Part shown: piece after piece, positions 9,082 through 16,971 of the stretch
Layout of the letters: the number at the start of each line of letters is the position of its first letter
Numbering within the stretch: the first letter of the stretch is position 1
Source: Thalassobaculaceae bacterium
Lineage (GTDB): Bacteria > Pseudomonadota > Alphaproteobacteria > Thalassobaculales > Thalassobaculaceae
Direction of reading: 5' to 3'
DNA length: 64,000 nucleotides
Assembly: GCA_029212785.1 (NCBI GenBank)
Contig: JARGOG010000006.1
Coordinates: forward strand, 44,282 to 108,281
Notes under the pieces: generated by a model
The model's input: the letters and a program-made list of their open reading frames with translations, nothing else
The model's database searches: none
What the model was told of the DNA's origin: nothing
Made by a program: the position numbers and the translations under genes

Positions 9082-11718
9082 TCAGCCGAAGCTGAACCAG
9101 TCGGACTGGAGCTCCGCGGTGGTCACGCCCACCAGGGTCAGTGTGTTGCCGCTGCCGAGATCGAAGACCACGGTGCCGCCGGTATCCGTCGCCGCCGCCG
9201 CCAATTCTGCAAAGGTGTCGATCGAGGTGCTGTTCAGGTTCGCGGTGATTTCGATGCGGTCGCTCTCGGCGCCGCTGAAATCGGAGATCACGTCGTTGCC
9301 GGCATCGTTGCCGATTACGAACGTGTCCTGTCCGCTGCCGCCCGCCATCGTGTCGTTGCCGAGACCACCGATCAGCCTGTCGGCATCGAGGTTGCCGAAG
9401 ATGACGTCGTCGCCCTGACCGCCGTACAGCGCGTCGTTCTGCTGGCCACCGTACATCGTGTCGTTGCCGTTGTTGCCGTAGACCAGGTCGTCGGCGAGGT
9501 TGCCGTAGACGACGTCGGCATCCTGGCCGCCATAGACCGAGTCTTCATTCTGCCCGCCGTACAGCGTGTCGTTCGACTGGTTTCCGTAGACGACATCGTT
9601 CTCGGTGTTTCCGTAGACCACGTCCCCGTCGGCGCCGCCCCAGACCGTGTCGTTGCCGCTGCCGCCGAAGACGGTGTCCAAGCCACCGTCGCCGAACAGG
9701 GCGTCGTTTCCGGAGCCGGAGCCGATCGTGTCGTTGCCGTCGCCGCCATAGAGCGTGTCGTCACCAACGCCAAGCGAGATGAATTGGGCGCTGTCGTCGC
9801 CGACGGCGAAGTTGTTGCCCTCGCCGCCGTTGACCGTGGCATTGCCGATGATCGAGGCGAACTCGATGTTGTCGAGCTGCAGGGTTTTGCCCGTGGCCGA
9901 GCGCATGTCGATGACGAAGGCCTCGGACTGGCCCGACAGACCGGTGCCCGTAATGATGATCGGATCGCTGGTCGTGATGCCGGCATTCTGGGTCGGTACG
10001 ATGGTCCGGATGTCGAGCACCGAGGTCGAGGCCAGTGAGTTCAGGAAGGTCTGGGCGTTGGTCTCCAGAGCCGCCTGACCGGTCGAGCCGCGGGCCTCGA
10101 TCGCGGTGATCAGGGTCGTAAGGGCCTCGGTCTTGACCTGCGCGGTGCTCGGCCCTTCCGATGTCAGCGAGATCGATCCCGGCAGGGTGGCCGTGACCAC
10201 GTTGCTGTTGTTGCCGGTGTTCTGAACGATCGCCGCCGAACCGGACGTTCCGCCGCTATTGTTGGCCAGCGTGGTGGTCTGGACGGTCTTGCCGCTGCTG
10301 TCGGTGGAGGTGGATTCCGACGTCGACACGGAGCTTGAGGAGCCGCTGTCGGAGCCGCCGCCTCCGCCGGAGCTGACCGGCGCGACCAGGGTGATGTCCG
10401 TGTTCGAACCGTTCAGCACCGCGCTGAAGGTGCCGCTGGCCGAGGTGATGCCGGTCAGGGTCAGCGTACCGCCGCCGACACTGATCGTGCCGCTGGCCGC
10501 GGTGCCGTTCAGGGACGTGAGATCGGTACTGGTGACGGTGATTTTGTCGCCGACTGCGAAGTCGGCGATCGTATCACCGTTGTGGTTGGCGGCCGTTCCG
10601 GTGAAGACGTCGTTGCCGTCGCCGCCCGACATGGTGTCGCCGTTTGCGCCGCCGCGCAGAACGTCGTTGCCGACACCGCCGAACAGCATGTCGCTGCCGC
10701 TGTAGCCGGACAGCGTGTCGTCGCCATCGTCGCCGTAGAGCGTGTCCGCGCCGTCGCCACCGGACATGGTGTCGTTGCCGGCGCCGCCGTAGAGGATGTC
10801 GTCGCCCTTGCCGCCCCAGATCCAGTCGGCGCCGCCTTCGCCATACAGTCGGTCGGCGCCCGAGCTGCCGATAACCGTGTCGTTGCCGGCACCACCGTAC
10901 AGAGTGTCATCGCCGTCGGCGCCGGAGGCGGCGTCGTTGCCGTCGCCGCCGTAGATCAGGTCGGCGCCGGTCGCGCCGTAGAGATAGTCATTGCCGGTGC
11001 CGCCGGACAGCGTGTCGGCACCGCCGCCGCCATAGAGCGTGTCGTTGCCGCCATTGCCGAACAGCGTGTCGTCACCGTCGAGCCCCGTGATCGTGTCGTT
11101 GCCGTCGAGGCCGCTGATGTCGTCATTGCCGGCGGTGCCGGTGAGGGCGTCGCCGGTGCCGGTGCCGGTCAAGCTTGCCAGCAGTTCCGGAAAGGCAACC
11201 CGCGCCGCCGCCGTGAAGCCGATCTCGATCGGCGCCCCGCCGGCAACACGGATGTCCCAGGTTCCCCCAAGTTCGGCAGCGCCGACTGGGTCGCTCGAAG
11301 CGGCCACCCGGGCGCCGAGCGCCAGTTCCAGGGCCTCCACGAAGCGGCGGCCCTCGATGCCCTCGGAAACCGAGCAGCCGTAGAGGATGACCGTGGCATC
11401 GTGGGCCAGCGCACCGGAGATGGTCTCCAGTGCTGCACCATTGGCGGACAGGGCGTCCAGATCCACTTGCGCGCCGGCAAGCAGCAGGGCGCCCGGCTCG
11501 CCATGGCTCAGCAGGTGGAGTTCCGTGATCGCGCGCCGGGTCGACAGGACCTCGGCCAGATAGGCGAGGGCATTGCCCGACGCCGGCAGGCGCTGGACGG
11601 CCATCGTGTCGGAGAGACCTGACACGAGGATGTCGGCGTGCATGACGGCCGGGTCAACGAACAGCATCTTCGCTGGGGTGGTCACGTTGATCTGTGTGCG
11701 GGGCGACGCATACGTCAT
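9082..11718 (-). CDS. Large secreted protein: DUF4347 domain plus two RTX calcium-binding repeat blocks
   Basis: The 878-residue protein has three parts. Residues about 17-170 are a DUF4347-like domain with LLSHGEPGALLL (His72) and ILYGCSVSEG (Cys115). Residues about 180-395 and about 655-815 are runs of the GGxGxDxLx nonapeptide that fold into calcium-binding beta-rolls. Between them is a Gly/Ser/Thr-rich linker (about residues 440-475) and a repeat-free region. The C-terminus (SDWFSFG) has the hydrophobic end usual for type I secretion signals, and no N-terminal signal peptide is seen. AGGAGA lies 10 bases before the ATG. No type I ABC exporter or TolC gene is in the window, so the transporter must be elsewhere. 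Function is unknown; adhesin-like or surface roles are usual for such proteins. Confidence 0.87.
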   Translation of the reverse strand: MTYASPRTQINVTTPAKMLFVDPAVMHADILVSGLSDTMAVQRLPASGNALAYLAEVLSTRRAITELHLLSHGEPGALLLAGAQVDLDALSANGAALETISGALAHDATVILYGCSVSEGIEGRRFVEALELALGARVAASSDPVGAAELGGTWDIRVAGGAPIEIGFTAAARVAFPELLASLTGTGTGDALTGTAGNDDISGLDGNDTITGLDGDDTLFGNGGNDTLYGGGGADTLSGGTGNDYLYGATGADLIYGGDGNDAASGADGDDTLYGGAGNDTVIGSSGADRLYGEGGADWIWGGKGDDILYGGAGNDTMSGGDGADTLYGDDGDDTLSGYSGSDMLFGGVGNDVLRGGANGDTMSGGDGNDVFTGTAANHNGDTIADFAVGDKITVTSTDLTSLNGTAASGTISVGGGTLTLTGITSASGTFSAVLNGSNTDITLVAPVSSGGGGGSDSGSSSSVSTSESTSTDSSGKTVQTTTLANNSGGTSGSAAIVQNTGNNSNVVTATLPGSISLTSEGPSTAQVKTEALTTLITAIEARGSTGQAALETNAQTFLNSLASTSVLDIRTIVPTQNAGITTSDPIIITGTGLSGQSEAFVIDMRSATGKTLQLDNIEFASIIGNATVNGGEGNNFAVGDDSAQFISLGVGDDTLYGGDGNDTIGSGSGNDALFGDGGLDTVFGGSGNDTVWGGADGDVVYGNTENDVVYGNQSNDTLYGGQNEDSVYGGQDADVVYGNLADDLVYGNNGNDTMYGGQQNDALYGGQGDDVIFGNLDADRLIGGLGNDTMAGGSGQDTFVIGNDAGNDVISDFSGAESDRIEITANLNSTSIDTFAELAAAATDTGGTVVFDLGSGNTLTLVGVTTAELQSDWFSFG

Positions 11719-12152
11719 CTATTTGGTCTCCTAAACTGCTGCGGCCAAGCCGCTTGCCCTGAGGCAAAGTTCAGTGATCGACGGGCCGACGACGTCTGAT
11801 CATCGGTTTCCAGCGTTCGATCGAGTGGACGGGAATTTGTGCGGGCAGATCCTAAACCTTCATGAAAATATAGAGTTAACGATAGATAAAAACCCACATA
11901 TCGACGGTAACAGACGAGAACCCTGTTACGCGGCCCCAGGTTGCTGTCAGAGACTGAGTAAACGTTTGACGATTATGTTGAATGGCAATGGTATCGTTTT
12001 AAATGAATTTGCGGATAATTAAAAATAAAAGCCATCTAAAATCTTGAACGCCAGTCGCGTGTCATCGTCCAGATGTCTACAACGCGGGCGGGCAGGATCA
12101 GCGGCAGACGGGCCACCGATCCCAGAGTGGCCGTCGGAACCTTGCCGACCGC
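11719..12152. other. AT-rich intergenic region upstream of the RTX gene
   Basis: This 434-base stretch has no convincing gene. Its middle, about 11860-12045, is far richer in A and T than the surroundings. It contains a perfect inverted repeat, GTAACAG (11907-11913) and CTGTTAC (11923-11929), about 190 bases before the RTX start. On the minus strand a TATATT lies near 11867-11872 as a weak -10 candidate. The AT content and large size suggest regulated expression of the RTX protein. Confidence 0.5.
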
Positions 12153-13382
12153 CTATAGTTCCGCTTCGCGCGCCCGGCGGTGGCGGGCCAGGATCCGCAG
12201 GCGGGACCACAACTCCTCGCGCTCGACGTAGCAGCCGCGCAGCGCCCGCCCGCCGGTCGTCGGATCGTAGGCGGTGCGGCCATGCAGGATCCGGCGGTTG
12301 TCGAAGCCGAGCATCTCGCCCGGCTTGAGGCGGACGGTCACCGTGTTGTCGGGGCTTTCCCCCATCTCGAACAGCCGCCGCAATCCCTTATAGACCTTGT
12401 CAGCGGTCTCGAACTTGGCGGTGAGCGGGGCCCGCAGCCACGGATTCCAGCGAACCTCCAGCGGCTCGCCGGTCGAGGGATCAAGTTTGATCATCGGCGT
12501 GGTCCAGCGGTAGTCGGTGTTGACCGCCTTGTTCGCCGAGGTCAGCGGCACGGTGGACAGGGCCTCGTACAGGTCCGGCGCCTCGCGGCGCAGCTTCTCG
12601 ACGATGAAGAAGGAGTCGCCGAGCATGCTCTCGCCGCCGACGGCGCCGTTCTCGATGCAGTGCAGGAATTGCAGGCCCGGCATGTACTCGCGGGTGGCGA
12701 GATCGACATGCAGTGGCAGGCCCATCGAGGTGTAGGCGTTGGAATCCGCGTCCGGCTTCGAGATCACGTCAAAGATGCGGCCGAAATTATTGTCGCGCAG
12801 CGGGCCGAGCAGGGCGGGGATCGTCTCGACCACCGAGCGGTCGGTGCCGACCCCCTCGAGGATGGCGAAGCCGTAGACGTGCAGCGCCTCGCACCAGCGG
12901 GCGAGCTGCTCCTCATCCTCGAAAATGCGGGATCCGTCGACACGCACCCCCGACAGATCCAGATCCCCTCCCCAGATCACCCGGTCCGACATGCCCTCCA
13001 TGTCGGGGTCATGGGCGTCGGTACGTGGGCGGCTGGCGTATAGCCAGCCCGGATGGAACCGGCTGTCGGTGCCATCCGACCAGCGGACGGACAGCGCGCC
13101 GGCGGCGTCGATCTCAGCGGTGGTGGCGGCGAGATCCGCGGGAAACTCGGTCAGCATTCTGGCCTGCTCCCGGGTTACCGGATGGATGGTCTCCGGATCG
13201 GGCGAATTCTCGCGCAGAACCATCGGGTGGAAGCGACTGCGACTGCCGTCATCCCATTCCACATCGACGCCACCCTTTTCCACGCGGGCGGCGACCGCCC
13301 AATGTCGGATCGGGTAGCTGTCGAAATCCGGTGTGCCGGGCAGACCAATGGACTCGGCGACGGGCTCCAGGACCTGGGCCAT
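12153..13382 (-). CDS. Second gamma-butyrobetaine-hydroxylase-like 2-oxoglutarate/Fe(II) dioxygenase
   Basis: This 409-residue TauD/TfdA-family enzyme has the same two-domain layout as the one at the start of the window but is clearly diverged from it. The N-terminal domain shows two half-motifs (WDDGSRSRFHPMVL and WSDGTDSRFHPGWL). The catalytic domain shows the iron pair in LPLHVDLATREY and the distal His in DNRRILHGRTAYD. The zinc-binding cysteine cluster of classical family members is absent here too (RENSPDPET). The start has AGGAGA 9 bases upstream. A Tat-exported solute-binding protein is divergently encoded 361 bases away; a shared amine or betaine substrate is possible but unproven. 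Confidence 0.82.
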   Translation of the reverse strand: MAQVLEPVAESIGLPGTPDFDSYPIRHWAVAARVEKGGVDVEWDDGSRSRFHPMVLRENSPDPETIHPVTREQARMLTEFPADLAATTAEIDAAGALSVRWSDGTDSRFHPGWLYASRPRTDAHDPDMEGMSDRVIWGGDLDLSGVRVDGSRIFEDEEQLARWCEALHVYGFAILEGVGTDRSVVETIPALLGPLRDNNFGRIFDVISKPDADSNAYTSMGLPLHVDLATREYMPGLQFLHCIENGAVGGESMLGDSFFIVEKLRREAPDLYEALSTVPLTSANKAVNTDYRWTTPMIKLDPSTGEPLEVRWNPWLRAPLTAKFETADKVYKGLRRLFEMGESPDNTVTVRLKPGEMLGFDNRRILHGRTAYDPTTGGRALRGCYVEREELWSRLRILARHRRAREAEL

Positions 13383-13743
13383 GCTGCGTTTCTCCTAGGT
13401 ATCGAAGTGTCAGTCCGCAAACGGCGCGTCGTCACGCGCCTTCTCGGCGCAGTGTGTCTGAACGTATTCTCCAACGAAAGGGAAAGTGTGGTTGAACACG
13501 CATAGGTCGGTTCGGTTGACTTCATCAGGGGTTGGTGCATCGAATACGCCGCCTGGGCCGCAGGATGCGGATCAGGGATCGGGATGGTATAAGCCGGCCA
13601 TGCCGATGACGGTGTCGGTGCCGGTGGGCAGTCCGGCCATCGCGTGAATCTGCCGGGCCCGGGGAGCGGGGCCTGTTGATTTTGGTGATCGCGCGGAGGG
13701 CCTGAGACATCGTCGGGAGAGGCTTCACAAGAGGGGATACCAC
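13383..13743. other. Intergenic region between divergent dioxygenase and solute-binding protein genes
   Basis: This 361-base stretch must hold the promoters of both divergent genes. I see no gene, no strong -35/-10 pair and no long repeat. The only symmetrical element is a short GTGT-N6-ACAC near 13487-13500. The last 20 bases carry an AGAGGGG ribosome site for the next gene. Confidence 0.5.
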
Positions 13744-15297
13744 ATGACCAATTTTCTGCGCGGCGGCTTCAACCGTCGCCGGTTCATGCAGACGACGGCT
13801 GCCGCCGGTATCGCGGCCAGCCTGCCGTTCGGTGGCGCGTCGGCCGCGCCCAAGAAGGGCGGTACGATGAAGATGGGCCAGGCCCATGGCGGATCCTCCG
13901 ATACCCTGGATCCGGGCCTGTCTGAAAACGGCTTCACTCTATCTCTGCTGTTCGGCCTTCATGGCTACATGACCGAGATCGGGACCGACGGCAGCGTGCA
14001 GCCCGGCGTCGCCGAGAGCTGGTCGGCGTCCGCCGATGCGTCTTCCTGGACGTTCAAGCTGCGCAAGGGCGTGACTTTCCACGACGGTCGTACACTGACG
14101 GCGCAGGACGTGGTGAACTCGATCAATCATCACCGCGGCGAAAAGTCGACCTCGGCGGCCGGTCCGATCGTCAAGGCGATCCAGGACATCAGGATCGACG
14201 ACCCGTCGACGATCACCTTCGTCCTCGACGGCGGCAATGCCGACTTCCCGTTCGTGCTGAGCGACTATCACCTGGCCATCGGTCCGTCCAAGGACGACAA
14301 GCTGGATTGGAAGTCCGGTATCGGCTGCGGCTGCTACAAGCTCGACAATTTCGAACCCGGTGTCCGCGCGGACTTCTCTCGGTTTGACGGGCACTGGGCG
14401 GATGATCGCGGATGGTTCGACTCGATCGAGCTGCTGTCGCTGGTCGACCTCAACGCCCGCACGACGGCGCTGGTTTCCGGCGAGGTCCATGCGGCCGACC
14501 GCCTCGACCTGAAGACTACCGGTCTCCTCGGCCGCAAGCCGGGCGTCAACATTCACTCGATCCCGGGCACCCAGCACTACACCTTCGCCATGGACTGCCG
14601 CGCCGCGCCGTTCAACGACGTGAATGTCCGCCGGGCGCTGAAATACGCGGTCAACCGAGAGGAACTGGTCGAGAAGATCCTGTTCGGCTACGGCTCGGTC
14701 GGAAACGACGTGCCGATTGGCCGCGGGCAGCGGTTCTTCAATAGCGAGATGCCGCAGACCTCCTACGATCCGGACAAGGCCAAGTACTATCTGAAGCAGG
14801 CCGGCATGGACTCGCTGTCGGTCAGTCTGTCGGCGGCCGACGCGGCGTTCGCCGGTGCGGTCGACGCGACGGTGCTCTACCAGAACTCGGCCAAGGCGGC
14901 CGGCATCGACCTCACCCCGGTGCGCGAGCCGAATGACGGCTACTGGTCGGACGTGTGGATGAAGAAGCCGTTCTGCGCGGTGTACTGGGGCGGCCGTCCG
15001 ATCGAGGATCTGATGTTCTCGACGGCCTATCAGACCGGCGTGGCGTGGAACGACAGCTACTGGTCCGACAAGCGGTTCGACGAATTGCTGGTCAAGGCCC
15101 GTGCGGAGCTCGACGAGGCCAAGCGCCGCGAGATGTATTACGAGATGCAACTCATCCTGAACCAGGATGGCGGCGTGATCATCCCGATGTTCGCGTCCTA
15201 TGTCTTCGCCACGACCGATGCGATCGGTCATGACGCGTTCGGATCGAATTGGGATCTGGATGGTTCGCGCTGGATGGAGCGCTGGTGGTTCGCGTAA
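13744..15297 (+). CDS. Tat-exported ABC-transporter solute-binding protein (peptide/nickel family 5)
   Basis: This 517-residue periplasmic protein starts with a twin-arginine signal (NRRRFMQTTAAAG, cleavage probably after GGASA) and continues as an extracellular solute-binding protein family 5 fold: GTMKMGQAHGGSSDTLDPG, a VAESWSASADASSWTFKLRKG stretch and the middle motif DVNVRRALKYAVNREELV. Such proteins deliver oligopeptides, opines, nickel complexes or other organic solutes to ABC permeases. No permease or ATPase gene flanks it: the next gene is threonine aldolase and a terminator lies right behind. The ligand cannot be read from the sequence; the adjacent betaine-hydroxylase-like gene hints at an amine. 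Confidence 0.88.
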   Translation: MTNFLRGGFNRRRFMQTTAAAGIAASLPFGGASAAPKKGGTMKMGQAHGGSSDTLDPGLSENGFTLSLLFGLHGYMTEIGTDGSVQPGVAESWSASADASSWTFKLRKGVTFHDGRTLTAQDVVNSINHHRGEKSTSAAGPIVKAIQDIRIDDPSTITFVLDGGNADFPFVLSDYHLAIGPSKDDKLDWKSGIGCGCYKLDNFEPGVRADFSRFDGHWADDRGWFDSIELLSLVDLNARTTALVSGEVHAADRLDLKTTGLLGRKPGVNIHSIPGTQHYTFAMDCRAAPFNDVNVRRALKYAVNREELVEKILFGYGSVGNDVPIGRGQRFFNSEMPQTSYDPDKAKYYLKQAGMDSLSVSLSAADAAFAGAVDATVLYQNSAKAAGIDLTPVREPNDGYWSDVWMKKPFCAVYWGGRPIEDLMFSTAYQTGVAWNDSYWSDKRFDELLVKARAELDEAKRREMYYEMQLILNQDGGVIIPMFASYVFATTDAIGHDAFGSNWDLDGSRWMERWWFA

Positions 15298-15326
15298 TCC
15301 TGGCGCCAGGATTGTAGAACTTGTCG

Positions 15327-15352
15327 AACGGCGGGCCTTCGGGTCCGCCGTT
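15327..15352 (+). terminator. Stem-loop terminator after the solute-binding protein
   Basis: An 11-base-pair stem (AACGGCGGGCC with GGTCCGCCGTT, one G-U pair) is closed by a TTCG tetraloop. It starts 30 bases after the stop codon. The following CTGCTTTCG is only weakly T-rich. Confidence 0.7.
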
Positions 15353-15523
15353 CTGCTTTCGACTCCGTCTCCCGGCGGACCGACCAGCCATTTCTGCTGT
15401 CGGAGCCCGCGCTAGGTAGACGATTTCCGAAATGTCGGCGAGGAACGCGCCGTATTGGCTGCGCCGACAGTTCGGGGTATCGGTGGAGGAGTTCATCCCC
15501 GCCCCGACGCCAGGAGCCGTTCC

Positions 15524-16582
15524 ATGACAGCCGCCGCCCTTCGTGAGGTCCCCGCCAACCGGACGCTGGACCTGCGCAGCGACACGGTCACTCAGCCGAC
15601 GCCGGCGATGCGCGAAGCCATGGCTCGGGCCGAGGTCGGCGACGATGTGTTCGGCGAGGATCCGTCGGTCCGGGCGCTCGAGGCCAAGGTGGCCGGCATC
15701 ATGGGAAAGGAGGCGGCGCTCTACGTCTCCTCCGGCACCCAGAGCAACCTGCTCGGCGTGCTCGCCCATTGTCAGCGCGGCGAGGAATTCCTGATCGGCG
15801 ACTGCTATCACGTGTTCCAGTACGAGGCGATGGGCACCGCGGTGCTCGGCAGTGTTGCGGCCTATCCGCTTCGCACCGACGCGCGCGGCGGCCTTGAGCC
15901 GCAGCAGGTGCTGGAAGCGATCAAGCCGGACGATGTGCACAAGCCGATCACCCGGCTGCTGTCGCTGGAGAATACGGTCGCCGGCCATGTGCAGAGCCAG
16001 GACCGCATCGACGCGCTCGCCGATGCCGCCCATTCCCGCGATCTGATGGTGCATATCGATGGCGCGCGGCTGATGAATGCCGCGGTCAAGCAAGGGCTCA
16101 CGGCCAAGGACATCGTGGCGAAGATCGATACCGTCTCGTTGTGTCTGTCCAAGGGGCTGGGCGCCCCCGTCGGGTCGGTGCTGAGCGGCCCGGCCGACTA
16201 CATCAAGCGCGCGCGCCGGATGCGCAAGATGCTGGGCGGCGGCATGCGCCAGGCGGGCATTCTTGCGGCAGCCGGCCTGCATGCGCTCGAGCACCATGTG
16301 GATCGTATGGCCGAGGACCATGCCAATGCCAAACGGCTCGCCGAGGGCCTGGCGGAAGCCGGTCCGATCGGTGTGGATGTCGACGATATCGACACCAACA
16401 TGCTGTTCATCGAGCCGTCGGCGGCGGATGTGGAACCGCTGCGGGCCTTCCTGAAGGAGCAGGGGATCGTGCTCGGCGCGCCCCGACCGTCAAAGATCCG
16501 GGTGGTTACCCATCTCGACGTCACGGCCGAGGATGTCGATCGTATCGTGGACGCGGTCAGGACGTTCTACGCCCGGCGTTGA
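15524..16582 (+). CDS. ltaE: Low-specificity L-threonine aldolase
   Basis: This 352-residue PLP enzyme cleaves L-threonine or L-allo-threonine to glycine and acetaldehyde. Family signatures are LDLRSDTVTQPTPAM at the N-terminus, GDDVFGEDPSV, HIDGARLMNAAV and the PLP-lysine motif LSKGLGAPVGS. Length is normal. The start at 15524 has CAGGAG 8 bases upstream; the in-frame extension to 15455 has no ribosome site. It appears monocistronic. Confidence 0.92.
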   Translation: MTAAALREVPANRTLDLRSDTVTQPTPAMREAMARAEVGDDVFGEDPSVRALEAKVAGIMGKEAALYVSSGTQSNLLGVLAHCQRGEEFLIGDCYHVFQYEAMGTAVLGSVAAYPLRTDARGGLEPQQVLEAIKPDDVHKPITRLLSLENTVAGHVQSQDRIDALADAAHSRDLMVHIDGARLMNAAVKQGLTAKDIVAKIDTVSLCLSKGLGAPVGSVLSGPADYIKRARRMRKMLGGGMRQAGILAAAGLHALEHHVDRMAEDHANAKRLAEGLAEAGPIGVDVDDIDTNMLFIEPSAADVEPLRAFLKEQGIVLGAPRPSKIRVVTHLDVTAEDVDRIVDAVRTFYARR

Positions 16583-16630
16583 GGCCACGGGGATCGACGG
16601 CGACGTCCGGTTCCGGTCGCGCCGGGCGTC

Positions 16631-16858
16631 CTATTCGTCGTGCGATTTGCCGTTCATATCTTCCAGGATCACCCGCTCGCGCAGCCGGCGCGACTGCTGG
16701 ACGATCCGGTCCAGATCGGACAGGCGGGGACGGGCCTCGGGCACGATGCGAGCGATCCGCTTGCCCTTGCGGGTGATCACGATCTCTTCACCCCGCTCGA
16801 CGGCATCGAGCAGTGCTGAGAGGCAGGCACGCGCCTCGCTTGTTGCGACTTCCTTCAT
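16631..16858 (-). CDS. Orphan Phd/YefM-family antitoxin
   Basis: This 75-residue protein (MKEVATSEARACLSALLDAV, GEEIVITRKGKRIARIVP) is a typical Phd/YefM type II antitoxin: an N-terminal DNA-binding dimer domain and a charged C-terminal tail that would neutralise a toxin. GGAGG precedes the GTG at 16861 and the ATG at 16858; the ATG matches the family start. No toxin follows: the frame ends at 16631 and the threonine aldolase stop on the other strand is 48 bases away. The upstream side is the ABC exporter promoter region. It is either a leftover antitoxin or a stand-alone repressor. Confidence 0.85.
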   Translation of the reverse strand: MKEVATSEARACLSALLDAVERGEEIVITRKGKRIARIVPEARPRLSDLDRIVQQSRRLRERVILEDMNGKSHDE

Positions 16859-16971
16859 CACGCCTCCAGGGAACTGGCGTTCAACGTAGACGGCGGGACG
16901 GACTGATTCAACGCTGGTCGATCTCTACCGCAGGTACCATATCCGCCTAGCCCACCGGTTCCGGAGTCTCC

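Noticed and set aside
9070..10038. Plus-strand frame with repeated VVA/VDD-like units opposite the RTX gene
   Set aside because: The repetition is the reverse translation of the glycine/aspartate nonapeptide repeats of the RTX protein, not an independent gene.
9360..11110. Regular short repeats suggesting a CRISPR array
   Set aside because: Period is 27 bases in frame, units vary and have no spacers; they encode RTX nonapeptides.
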